Below the pieces are notes generated by a model. It did no database searches and was not told the origin of the DNA. It was given only the letters and a program-made list of their open reading frames with translations. A DNA stretch of 64,000 nt from Deltaproteobacteria bacterium UBA6601 (GTDB lineage: Bacteria > Myxococcota_A > UBA796 > UBA9615). A program made the position numbers and the translations under genes. Below, in pieces: positions 34,928 to 43,142 of this stretch. The stretch is taken from contig DJIF01000150.1 of the NCBI GenBank assembly GCA_002433485.1, positions 62,001 to 126,000 of the forward strand. Reading direction: 5' to 3'. How positions within the stretch are numbered: position 1 is the stretch's first letter; every line of letters begins with the position of its first letter.

Positions 34928-35689
34928 TTATTTTCTCAGGGCCTGAAGGGTGAAGGTCGACGGCGCAATGGACACGTCGAACTTGAGCTCCTGGTAGTTG
35001 ATCTCGGTGAACTCACCTGGCTTATCGGCAGGGACGATGCGCATCTTAGCCGGAACCGAGCGCCCTCCCAGCTCGCGGATGTCACTGTAGCTCAGGGTCC
35101 GGACCAGCTTGTTGTCTTCGTCGTAGAAGCGGGTGTCGATGGGCAGCCTGTCCGCATCACGGATCCGCACTACAACACGCCCCCACACCACTGGTGCGTC
35201 GGGTTTGGGCTTCAGCTCAATGATCCAGGCCTGCTCGGGGTTGTCAGGAGGGCGGGATGTCAGCGTATAGCTGAACTCTTCAGAGAGACGATTTTCCTTC
35301 ACCAGGTCGTCGTTGCTGAAGTGACTGCCCATCCAGGCCCCAGACATCATCGACGGTGGCACCTTCATGGTGCGGTCCACCTTGGGCAGGTAGTTCCAGA
35401 TATTGTCCCCGACCTTGAGCGTAGAGATGCCCTTCTCTCTGACCGGGCTGTTGATGACCATCAGCGACTTCTCGGTGCCTTCGCTCCAGGCTGTCATGGT
35501 GACCGTACGCTCGAAGCGCGCGGTCTTGATGTGCATCTCGACCTTGGCCATGCTCGAGTCACCGCGCTGTAGGTCGTCGGTGGCGTCGAGCAGTTCCTTG
35601 ATGTCAGGATCGGCCTTGCCGTTGTCCGCTGCCACGGCCGGACTGGCCAGCAACAGAATGGCGCCCAAGCAGAGCACCATTGGCTTCAT
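34928..35689 (-). CDS. LolA-like outer-membrane lipoprotein-sorting protein
   Basis: Started at ATG 35689 (253 residues) because the signal peptide MVLCLGAILLLASPAVA begins there; an upstream ATG at 35713 is possible. The mature protein has the LolA-like (PF17131-type) strand set: AKVEMHIKTARFERTVTM, SLMVINSPVREKGISTLK, NIWNYLPKVDRTMKVPPSMM and GSHFSNDDLVKE. Relatives carry lipoproteins or hydrophobic cargo across the periplasm and often adjoin permeases. It is the first gene of the operon and is divergent from lemA with 80 bases between. Confidence 0.9.
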   Translation of the reverse strand: MKPMVLCLGAILLLASPAVAADNGKADPDIKELLDATDDLQRGDSSMAKVEMHIKTARFERTVTMTAWSEGTEKSLMVINSPVREKGISTLKVGDNIWNYLPKVDRTMKVPPSMMSGAWMGSHFSNDDLVKENRLSEEFSYTLTSRPPDNPEQAWIIELKPKPDAPVVWGRVVVRIRDADRLPIDTRFYDEDNKLVRTLSYSDIRELGGRSVPAKMRIVPADKPGEFTEINYQELKFDVSIAPSTFTLQALRK

Positions 35690-35769
35690 TAATTGATTTC
35701 TGGATGAGCCCATATCGGAACTGTAGTGGGTTATCCTCTCTCCGTCATTCTACGGGGAAGGGAATCTTT

Positions 35770-36360
35770 ATGGTTATTTTTGGAATTGGCTTGTTGGTCG
35801 TTGTGGGCCTGGCGGTTTTTGTCGTCATCGGTATCTACAACAAGCTGGTCACCTTGCGGAATCGTTATGAGAACGCCTGGGCGCAAATCGATGTTCAGCT
35901 GAAGCGGCGTCATGATCTCATCCCCTCCCTGGTGGAGACGGCAAAGGGCTATATGGCCCATGAGCGGGAGACCCTTGATGCGGTCATCTCGGCTCGCAAT
36001 GGAGCCACTGGTGCCGCATCAGCGGCCGCCGCTGATCCGGGTAACCCGGCCGCAATGCAGGGAATTATGGGCGCTGAGTCCATGTTGACCGGTGCCCTCG
36101 GCAAGCTGTTTGCTGTTGCTGAGGCTTATCCTGATCTCAAGGCTGACGGTCAGATGTCCCAGTTAATGGAGGAACTCACCTCCACCGAGAACCGCATTGC
36201 CTTTGCTCGGCAGGCCTTTAATGACGGGGTGACTGCTTACAACATCGCGCGTGAGATCTTTCCGAACAATGTTTTTGCCGGCATGTTCAGCTTCCAGCCA
36301 GCCACTTTGTGGGAGGTGGAAGATGAGGCGGAGAAGGCCGCTCCAGCCGTCTCTTTCTAG
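35770..36360 (+). CDS. lemA: LemA-family protein
   Basis: I start at ATG 35770 (196 residues), preceded by GGGGAAGGGA-like sequence. It opens with one N-terminal helix (IFGIGLLVVVGLAVFVVIGI), then NKLVTLRNRYENAWAQIDVQ, RRHDLIPSLVETAKGYM and ETLDAVISARN, the standard LemA signature, followed by coiled-coil helices. C-terminal NRIAFARQAFNDGVTAYN and PFVxMF-like FPNNVFAGMFSF also match the family. It is paired with the M48 protease gene 21 bases downstream, a common partnership of unclear function in envelope proteostasis. Confidence 0.93.
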   Translation: MVIFGIGLLVVVGLAVFVVIGIYNKLVTLRNRYENAWAQIDVQLKRRHDLIPSLVETAKGYMAHERETLDAVISARNGATGAASAAAADPGNPAAMQGIMGAESMLTGALGKLFAVAEAYPDLKADGQMSQLMEELTSTENRIAFARQAFNDGVTAYNIAREIFPNNVFAGMFSFQPATLWEVEDEAEKAAPAVSF

Positions 36361-36381
36361 GCGCAGCTGCGGCGTCGGCCT

Positions 36382-38376
36382 TTGAACTTTTTTGAGCACC
36401 AGGATGAGGCGCGCAAGGCGACCTCTCGGCTGATCTTCCTGTTCGCCCTGGCGGTGGTCTTGATCATCGCAGCGATCTACCTGCTTTTGGCCCCGTTCCT
36501 GATCGGCTCAGGGCCTGCCATGTCTCCTTGGGGATTGCTCTTAGATGAAGAAGCCAGGCCCTCGACCTCCTATCTGAGGCTGCTTTGGGACCCAGAACTG
36601 TTTCTGTTGGTGAGTTGTGGCGTCTTGATCGTGGTTGGACTGGGCAGCGCCTACAAGATGTGGGCGTTGCGTTCAGGTGGGCGTGCTATTGCCGAAGCGC
36701 TCGGGGCCACCGAGGTGATCAGTCACCACGATGATCTGCGCTACGCAATGCTGGTCAATGTGGTCGAGGAGATGGCCATCGCTTCTGGGGTTCCGGTCCC
36801 CAGCATTTATGTGATGCACGGTGAGGAAGGGATCAATGCTTTTGCTGCTGGATGGAGCGTTGACGACGCTGCCATTGCCGTTACCGAGGGAGCTCTTGAC
36901 CGGCTGAGTCGCGCTGAACTGCAGGGGGTGGTTGCCCATGAGTTCAGTCACATTCTCAACGGTGACATGGGCTTGAACATTACCCTGGTCGGAGTGCTGC
37001 ACGGCATCCTCCTGATTGCTTATGCCGGTCGGCTCATCATGCGTTTTAACTGGCCGACCTTGGTGGACACAGGAGGCTACAGCTCAAAGCGTAAAGGGGG
37101 AGGCCAGCTGGTTGCATTTCTGTTTGGGCTTGGCCTGATTGTGATTGGCTATATCGGTTGGTGGATTGGCCAGCTGATCAAGGCTGGCGTATCGCGGCAG
37201 CGGGAGTATCTGGCCGATGCTTCTGCGGTTCAGTTCACCCGTGACAGGCTTGGCCTGGTGGGCGCCCTCAGCAAGATAGCCGGTGCTCCGTATGGCAGTG
37301 CCGTGGACAGCCCTCGCGCTGAGGAGGCTGCGCACATGTTCTTTGGCCGGATTGGGCTGAAGGAGTCCTGGTTTGGCTTTATGGCGACCCATCCGCCGCT
37401 GCTGGACCGTATCGAGCGTCTGGATCCCCTGGCAGCGCAGTCCCTGGCGGCCCGACTGGAGGCCGGGGAAGCTGAGTCACTACCCAGCTCTGGTCCGGCT
37501 GGGCCAGCTTCACTAGCCGGCTTCTCTTCTGGTACGGGCGCTGCGCTTGAACTCAGTCCTCGCCAGGTTGTAGACCAGGTAGGTCGTCTGGATGGGGCGC
37601 ACCTTAATGCTGGCGTCGCTCGCCTGGCTGCGATTCCGCCTGAGCTTGGGGCTGCGGTACATAACCCGCTGGGAGCGCTGGCCGTGCTGTATGGGCTGTT
37701 GCTCGATCGGGATGCAGAGGTCAGGAACCGGCAATGGGGGCTGCTTACCCAGCGCTTGTCAGCGCACGAGCTGAGCGAGCTGCACCGGGTGATGCCAAGC
37801 ATCGACTCGTTGGGGCCTTTACTCAGGCTGCCCCTGGCCGATCTGATGTTGCCGGCGCTGCGGCGGCTCTCCGAGGCCCAGCTACAGAAGGCCAGGGCGG
37901 TCATGGCTGTGTTGATTGAAGCCGATGGTAGGGTCGATGTGTTTGAGTTCACCCTGCAGCGGCTGTTTCAACGTCGGCTTGCGCCAGCATCTTTCCGAGC
38001 CCTCGCCAGCCAGAGTGGTGGCCGTCGCTTATGGGATTATCTACCTGATATGGAGTTGTGTCTCAGCGTGTTGGCTGGGGAGGGCCACAGCGATCCCCTG
38101 CTAGCAGCTATGTCCTGGAGGCAGGCCGTGAGCGGACTTCGCGGCTCGTCTTCAGCACAGGGGCAGCCCCTGACCCCCCAGCTGCATGACCTTGACGCCG
38201 CTTTGACCCGCCTGGCTGGTGCCTCGCTGGCCATCAGGGAGCAGTTTCTGTCCGCGGCGGTCACCTGCGTGCTTAATGACGGCAAGCTTGTTGCCGAAGA
38301 GTCAGAGCTGTTGCGTCTTTTTGCGCTGAGCCTGGAGCTTCCCCTGCCGCCGCTGGTCGAGGCGACAGAGGCTTAA
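36382..38376 (+). CDS. M48 metalloprotease with long C-terminal extension
   Basis: The start is TTG 36382 (664 residues). Two N-terminal helices are followed by the M48 domain with HEFSH at residues 186-190 (VVAHEFSHILNGDMG), two more helices, and the REYLADASAVQFTRD zinc-ligand region. Core HtpX/M48B proteins end near residue 350; this one adds about 300 residues, beginning in a Ser/Ala/Gly linker and continuing in a helical domain whose segment QKARAVMAVLIEADGRVDVF resembles a TerB-like helical unit. It is coupled to lemA. Expected role: quality control of inner-membrane proteins, with the extension perhaps sensing or binding partners; this last part is inference. Confidence 0.9.
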   Translation: MNFFEHQDEARKATSRLIFLFALAVVLIIAAIYLLLAPFLIGSGPAMSPWGLLLDEEARPSTSYLRLLWDPELFLLVSCGVLIVVGLGSAYKMWALRSGGRAIAEALGATEVISHHDDLRYAMLVNVVEEMAIASGVPVPSIYVMHGEEGINAFAAGWSVDDAAIAVTEGALDRLSRAELQGVVAHEFSHILNGDMGLNITLVGVLHGILLIAYAGRLIMRFNWPTLVDTGGYSSKRKGGGQLVAFLFGLGLIVIGYIGWWIGQLIKAGVSRQREYLADASAVQFTRDRLGLVGALSKIAGAPYGSAVDSPRAEEAAHMFFGRIGLKESWFGFMATHPPLLDRIERLDPLAAQSLAARLEAGEAESLPSSGPAGPASLAGFSSGTGAALELSPRQVVDQVGRLDGAHLNAGVARLAAIPPELGAAVHNPLGALAVLYGLLLDRDAEVRNRQWGLLTQRLSAHELSELHRVMPSIDSLGPLLRLPLADLMLPALRRLSEAQLQKARAVMAVLIEADGRVDVFEFTLQRLFQRRLAPASFRALASQSGGRRLWDYLPDMELCLSVLAGEGHSDPLLAAMSWRQAVSGLRGSSSAQGQPLTPQLHDLDAALTRLAGASLAIREQFLSAAVTCVLNDGKLVAEESELLRLFALSLELPLPPLVEATEA

Positions 38377-38393
38377 AGCCCGTTACTTCAGAG

Positions 38394-38410
38394 CGGTACA
38401 GGACCGTTTT
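38394..38410 (+). terminator. Weak terminator after the M48 protease
   Basis: A short stem, CGGT (38394-38397) with ACCG (38403-38406), is followed by TTTT. It lies 18 bases after the M48 gene stop. The four-base stem is short, so this is only a suggestion. Confidence 0.35.
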
Positions 38411-38454
38411 ACTGACTCCAGGCTGCCGGGGTTGCGGCGGCCCTCGCCGCGCAT

Positions 38455-39165
38455 CTACTGGCCACCTAGCGCTGAGGAAGGGATGTCATCCTGCACCGGG
38501 GCGCCCAGGTCGATGTCCGCGCCATTGACCGCAGCGAACACCGTATAAGTGTCGCCGTTGGTGACGGTCTGGCTCATATAGTGGCTGACTCCAATGATCA
38601 CTGAGCCAGCCGTGGAGATGCTGATGGAGGCCTCAGGGCAGCCGTAGTCATCGGTCACTGGATTGCTGCAGAGCCACTCATCGTCGAGTTGACTGAAGTC
38701 TGCGGTCAGGCCGTAGCTGGCGCCCGAAGAGTCGGTGACAAAGGCAATCATGTCAGCAGCGTTGGGACCGTTATCGACCTTTACCCACAAGCAATCGCCT
38801 GCGTTGGCATCGACAGAGTAGAGATCCCAATGCATCTCGAATTCGCCGTCAGGCTGTTGATTGGGGTCCGGCACCGTGTCGCCGGTGGTCGGCATGGTGC
38901 CAGCGCCGGTCTGGTTACAGCTGCTCAGTGAAGGCTGTGGCGAGGGCGCGGTGCTGTCGTCGTCGTCGTCGTCGTCGTTGTCATCGTCGTCGTCGTCGTC
39001 GTCGTCGCCGTTGTCATCGTCGTCGTCGCCAGCTGGAGTGCTGTCGTCGTCGTCTCCGCTTGAACCGCGATTCCCACTACGCGGGTCTGGACCGCATGCG
39101 TAGGCGCAGGCCATCAGCAGGAACAAGGTGAACAGGGCCAGCAGGCGCAGCGGGGAACAGAGCAT
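38455..39165 (-). CDS. Asp-rich-linker lipoprotein, unknown domain
   Basis: Started at ATG 39165, preceded by GGAG with 6-base spacing (236 residues). The signal peptide ends at a Cys near LLMACAYAC; two Cys close together leave the exact lipobox uncertain. Then a remarkable tract of blocks of up to nine Asp residues separated by Asn/Gly/Ser spans about 45 residues, followed by Pro/Ser and a compact domain (GEFEMHWDLYSVDANAGDCLWVKVDNG) resembling pre-peptidase C-terminal (PPC)-like beta-sandwich folds. Its Cys residues may form disulphides. Function unknown. The tract at DNA level is a GTC-rich repeat. Confidence 0.8.
   Translation of the reverse strand: MLCSPLRLLALFTLFLLMACAYACGPDPRSGNRGSSGDDDDSTPAGDDDDDNGDDDDDDDDDNDDDDDDDSTAPSPQPSLSSCNQTGAGTMPTTGDTVPDPNQQPDGEFEMHWDLYSVDANAGDCLWVKVDNGPNAADMIAFVTDSSGASYGLTADFSQLDDEWLCSNPVTDDYGCPEASISISTAGSVIIGVSHYMSQTVTNGDTYTVFAAVNGADIDLGAPVQDDIPSSALGGQ
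38955..39055 (-). repeat. Asp-codon (GTC on plus strand) repeat tract
   Basis: About 100 bases are made almost entirely of GAC/GAT codons on the minus strand, encoding the poly-Asp linker of the lipoprotein. In-frame trinucleotide repeats of this kind can expand or contract by slippage without breaking the gene. Confidence 0.8.
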
Positions 39166-39288
39166 TAGGAGCTCCAAGGCTCAGGGTTTTCAGACCTTGA
39201 TTGTTGCAAGGGTGATGGCTTCTAGCAGAACTTCTGTACCGCGAAAACCAAAAGCTCCAGGGTTGGTTCACATGCAGCGGATCACACC

Positions 39289-40557
39289 TCAGATGTCAGC
39301 TTCTCCCATCCGTCCGCGCCACAGCAGCACAGCGAGCACCAGGGCGGCGGCCAGCGAAGATGCCAGCAGCAGCGCAAACACTTCTCCGAGCCCCTCACCG
39401 GCGCCCAACAGCTGTCCCAGCAGGAGCTCCTGCGCCACGGAGCCGATGGCTCCCATCCCGTTGATGATCCCGGCAGCCAGTGTCGCGCTGCGGGGTGAGC
39501 CGACCTCGATGGCAGCAGCCCCGGTCATCAGCGCGTCGGGTCCATACAAGAAGAAGCCGACCAGACCAATGCTGAGCCCGAACAGCAGCAGACTTGCTGG
39601 CCCCAGCAGGTAGAGGAGCAGGCAGGAGGCGGTCATCCCTATGATGAACAGGAAGCTGATCTTGGCACGGCGACCTGAGAACAGGCGATCGGAGAGCCAG
39701 CCGGCGGCGATGACCCCGGCGATGCCGGCGAGGTCAAAGGCAGTGCTCAGGTAGCCCGCATCATCCAGGTCGAGGCCAAAATCGCGCCTCAGCAGTAGTG
39801 GCGACCAGGACCACAGCGAGTAGCGGATGAATTTGACGAAAAAGTAGAAGCCCCCGACGAGCAGGACGTTGATCCAGATGCGCCGATTCCAGTTGTGCCC
39901 CGGGCTGGGCGCTGCCTGGCTTGTTGAGCTGCTGTTGCTGGGCGTTGAGTCTTCCTCATTGACCAGGGCGGGTAGACCCACATCTTGCGGCCGGTCGCGT
40001 TGGTGGAATAGGAACAAGACCCACACTCCGAGGAGTACTAGAGATCCGGTAAAGAAACTCGCTTGAAAGCCCCATTGGCCGAGTGCCCAGGCGGCCAGAG
40101 TGTTGGCCAGCACTCCGCCGACCTGGTAGTTGGTGGCCCAGAGTCCCATGACAGTGCCCCGTTCGCGCCGATGGAACCACTGAGCCATGGAGCCAACGTT
40201 GCCCGACCAGCCCGTCGCCTGGGCGAGGCCGTTGACAACCATCAGGCTCATGAAGGTGCCTGCTGAGTTGGTCAGTCCGAAGCTGAGGTTCGCCCCAGCG
40301 CTGACCGCCATGCCGATGAGCAGCAGGATCCGTGGCCCCCAGCGGTCGCCGGCAGCGCCGGCGATGAACTGGCCTATGGCGTACGAAACCAGGTAGGCGG
40401 TGCCGATGTAGCCGAGGGTTGCGGGGTCCCAACCCAGCTCTTCGCTGAGGGCCGGCTTGGCGATAAAGAAGGGCTTGCGGCAGAAATAGAACCCCGCGTA
40501 GGACAGCCAGGTGGCAGCAAACACGCGGTACCGCCACTGGCGGAGTTGGGGGCTCAT
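39289..40557 (-). CDS. OPA-family MFS transporter (GlpT/UhpT-like)
   Basis: This 422-residue, 12-helix transporter starts at ATG 40557; a GTG at 40572 adds five residues. The N-terminal SYAGFYFCRKPFFIAKPAL is the hallmark of the organophosphate:phosphate antiporter family, and the second loop has GDRWGPRILLLIGM. Relatives carry glycerol-3-phosphate, hexose phosphates or related anions. It is the last gene of an operon after the Fe-ADH, ALDH and GS-like genes, with 21 bases between ADH stop and this start. In this context it may import an organic phosphate or another anionic substrate that feeds the catabolic steps; the substrate is not established. Confidence 0.87.
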   Translation of the reverse strand: MSPQLRQWRYRVFAATWLSYAGFYFCRKPFFIAKPALSEELGWDPATLGYIGTAYLVSYAIGQFIAGAAGDRWGPRILLLIGMAVSAGANLSFGLTNSAGTFMSLMVVNGLAQATGWSGNVGSMAQWFHRRERGTVMGLWATNYQVGGVLANTLAAWALGQWGFQASFFTGSLVLLGVWVLFLFHQRDRPQDVGLPALVNEEDSTPSNSSSTSQAAPSPGHNWNRRIWINVLLVGGFYFFVKFIRYSLWSWSPLLLRRDFGLDLDDAGYLSTAFDLAGIAGVIAAGWLSDRLFSGRRAKISFLFIIGMTASCLLLYLLGPASLLLFGLSIGLVGFFLYGPDALMTGAAAIEVGSPRSATLAAGIINGMGAIGSVAQELLLGQLLGAGEGLGEVFALLLASSLAAALVLAVLLWRGRMGEADI

Positions 40558-40578
40558 GGTGGTGCTGCTCACCTCCAG

Positions 40579-41751
40579 TTAGCTCAGCTTGCCCTGCAGG
40601 GCATTGAGGAACAGCTGCTCCATTGTCGATTGCGTCAGCGGGACCGGGTTGGTCGGGGCGGTGGAGTCGGCCAGTGCCACTGGCGCCAGCAATGAAGCAT
40701 GCTCTGCAGTGCAGCCAAGGGCCGCTGTTGTGTGTGGGATCTGGAGGCTCTCGCGGAGCTTAAGAACCCACTGTAGAACGCCCTCGAAGCCACCTTTCTG
40801 AAGCCCTAGAGTTCTACCAAGTTGTGTCATCGATGCCTCGATTGCGGCGCGATTAAAGACCATCACATAGGGCATCACCACGGCGTTGCTCAGGCCGTGT
40901 GGGGAGTTGAGGGCGCCGCCCATGGCGTGGCTCATGGAGTGCATCGCGCCCAGTCCTTTCTGGAAGGCAGTCGCGCCCATCAGCGAGGCAGCCATCATCC
41001 GAGAGCGCGCTTCGATGTCAGAACCGTCGCGAAAAGCAGCCAGCAGGGCCTGACTTATCAGGCGGATTGCTTCTATGGCGATGCCGTCTGCCATGGGGTG
41101 AAAGCCTGGCGCGCAGAGGGCCTCGAGGTTGTGGCTGAGGGCGTCCATACCCACTGCTGCAGTGATCTCTGCGGGCAGCTCTAGGGTCAGCTCCGGGTCG
41201 CATAGCACTCGCGCTGGCAGCATCTTGGGATGGAAGATGATCGCCTTGCGGTGGCTGTGCTCGTGGACAATGACTGAGGCCCTGCCGACCTCCGAGCCGG
41301 TTCCCGAAGTGGTGGGGACCGCGACCACTGGCAGCAGTTTGTGTTCGCGGACTCGGGTGTAGTTAGAACCGATATCCTCGAAGTCCCACAGCGGCCGACC
41401 CTGGTGAGCCACAAGAGCGACCGCTTTGGCGACGTCGAGGGCACTGCCACCACCAAAGGCGATGACTCCGTCGTGGTTCCCTGCGCGGGCCAGTTTGGCT
41501 CCGGCGGTTACCGCAGAGCCACCGGGATTGGGATCGACGGCCGCGAAGATCGCCGTGGGGAGTCCGGCGGATTCATTGATGTCGACGGCGCGGGCGGTGA
41601 TGGCCAGGTGCGCCAATCCCCGGTCTGTGATCAGCAGCGGTCGGTGCATGCCCAGCTCACGACAGAGCTCGGGAAGCTCAGCGATACGCCCGGGCCCGAA
41701 GCGGATTCCGGTCGGGTAGTTCCAGTTGCCTTGCAGCGCAGCCGGGACCAT
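40579..41751 (-). CDS. Iron-containing alcohol dehydrogenase
   Basis: This 390-residue group III (Fe-dependent) alcohol dehydrogenase has GVIAFGGGSALDVAKAVAL (nucleotide-binding), VPTTSGTGSEVGRASVI, then the metal region AVGMDALSHNLEAL and MHSMSHAMGGALNSPHGLSN with conserved His residues and Asp. Length is typical. It converts an alcohol to an aldehyde or the reverse with NAD(P). Its ATG at 41751 overlaps the stop of the ALDH gene by four bases (ATGA), so the two products probably act on consecutive alcohol/aldehyde steps. Confidence 0.92.
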   Translation of the reverse strand: MVPAALQGNWNYPTGIRFGPGRIAELPELCRELGMHRPLLITDRGLAHLAITARAVDINESAGLPTAIFAAVDPNPGGSAVTAGAKLARAGNHDGVIAFGGGSALDVAKAVALVAHQGRPLWDFEDIGSNYTRVREHKLLPVVAVPTTSGTGSEVGRASVIVHEHSHRKAIIFHPKMLPARVLCDPELTLELPAEITAAVGMDALSHNLEALCAPGFHPMADGIAIEAIRLISQALLAAFRDGSDIEARSRMMAASLMGATAFQKGLGAMHSMSHAMGGALNSPHGLSNAVVMPYVMVFNRAAIEASMTQLGRTLGLQKGGFEGVLQWVLKLRESLQIPHTTAALGCTAEHASLLAPVALADSTAPTNPVPLTQSTMEQLFLNALQGKLS

Positions 41752-43142
41752 CAGGGCAGCTCGCGGAGGTGGAAAGACTTCGGTCGCGTTAGGCTCTCAT
41801 AGCCGATGGAGGAGAGGGTGCAGCCGCGTCCAGAGTCCTTGGTTCCGGTCCAGGCCAGCTGAGGATCCAGGTAGTCGCATCGATTGAGAAACACGGTGCC
41901 GGTCTCCAGCCGCTCACCAAGGCCGATAGCTGCTGCCTGATCGCGGGTCCAAAGAGAAGCGGTGAGGCCGTAGCGGCTGTCGTTCATCAGGGCCAGGGCC
42001 TGCTCGTCGTCTTTTACCGCCATGATCCCGACCACCGGACCGAAGCTCTCCTCGCGCATCAGCTCCATGTTGTGGTCGACGTCGATGAGTACCTGCGGGG
42101 CCAGGTAGGGGCCTTCGTCGCAGGCCGCTGGGAAGCTTTGTGCCGCTATGAGCGGGCGTGCCCCCTGGTCTACCGCTGCCGCTACCTGTCGCCGGACCAG
42201 ATCAGCCGCCGAACTCCGTACCATGGGTCCCAGGTTGGTAGCTGCCTCAAGGGGATTGCCCAGTCGATATGCCTGGACCTGTGTGATGAACCCTTCCACA
42301 AAGTCTTTGAATCGGGACTTGTGGACGTAGATTCGCTCAACACCGCAGCAGCTCTGGCCCGAGTTGAAGAAGGCTCCTTCCACCAGATTTTCGGTGGCGT
42401 GGGCAAGGTTGGCGTCGGCGCGAACATAGGCTGGGTCTTTGCCTCCCAGCTCCAGCCCGGTCGCGATGAAGCGCTCTGCGGCAGCCCTCTGCACGGCGCG
42501 TCCGCCTTCCACCGAACCGGTGAAAGAGACAAAGCTGACTTGAGGATCGGCGATGATACGAGCTACCTGGTCATGGCTGCAGTGCAGCTGCTGAAAGACC
42601 GCGGGTGGTAGCCCTGCCGCATGAGCGCTCTGCACCAGCCGCTCTGCGCACAGCGGGGTCTGTGCGGAGTGCTTCAGCAGCACCACGTTGCCTGCCGCCA
42701 GGGCCGGGATGATCGCGTTTACTGCGCAGAGGTAGGGGTAGTTCCACGGCGCCAGACATAGCACCAGTCCGAGGGCCTCTCGCCGTACAAAGCGCTGAAA
42801 ACCGGCCTGAGCTGGGGGCCGCAGGTCTGCGAGCGCGTCGGGCGCCAAGTCCAGCATGGTGCGGGCTCGGTGGGCGAAGCCATCGACTTCATAGGGGCTC
42901 TGACTGCGGGGTCTTCCCATCTGCCAGCTGAGTTCGTCGGCGATGCTCTCGCGCTGTCCCTCAAAGTGGTCCACCATCGCCTGTAGCAGCTCAATGCGGT
43001 GGTTGAGCGGGGTCGTGCTCCAGCCAGGCTGCGCCGCGCTGGCGTTGCGCAGAGTGGCCGTGATCTCAGCTTCGCTGGCCAGGGCCCGCTCTACAAACAG
43101 GCTTCCGTCCACGGGACTGTAGGTTTGAAGTCGGTCCTGCAT
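41751..43142 (-). CDS. NAD(P)-dependent aldehyde dehydrogenase
   Basis: I start at ATG 43142 (463 residues), overlapping the stop of the GS-like gene by four bases; the longer frame runs into that gene. Motifs are present in order: LCLAPWNYPYLCAVN, VSFTGSVEGGRAVQ (nucleotide site), ATGLELGGKDPAYV with the general-base Glu, and FNSGQSCCGVERIYV with the catalytic Cys, then EESFGPVVGIM. It oxidises an aldehyde to an acid; the neighbouring GS-like and ADH genes suggest an amino- or gamma-glutamyl aldehyde. Length is slightly short of 480-500, with a reduced N-terminus. Confidence 0.92.
   Translation of the reverse strand: MQDRLQTYSPVDGSLFVERALASEAEITATLRNASAAQPGWSTTPLNHRIELLQAMVDHFEGQRESIADELSWQMGRPRSQSPYEVDGFAHRARTMLDLAPDALADLRPPAQAGFQRFVRREALGLVLCLAPWNYPYLCAVNAIIPALAAGNVVLLKHSAQTPLCAERLVQSAHAAGLPPAVFQQLHCSHDQVARIIADPQVSFVSFTGSVEGGRAVQRAAAERFIATGLELGGKDPAYVRADANLAHATENLVEGAFFNSGQSCCGVERIYVHKSRFKDFVEGFITQVQAYRLGNPLEAATNLGPMVRSSAADLVRRQVAAAVDQGARPLIAAQSFPAACDEGPYLAPQVLIDVDHNMELMREESFGPVVGIMAVKDDEQALALMNDSRYGLTASLWTRDQAAAIGLGERLETGTVFLNRCDYLDPQLAWTGTKDSGRGCTLSSIGYESLTRPKSFHLRELP

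Noticed and set aside
37230..37952. 240-residue minus-strand ORF in the M48 protease gene
   Set aside because: Antisense Ser/Arg-rich shadow of a gene with an intact HEFSH motif.
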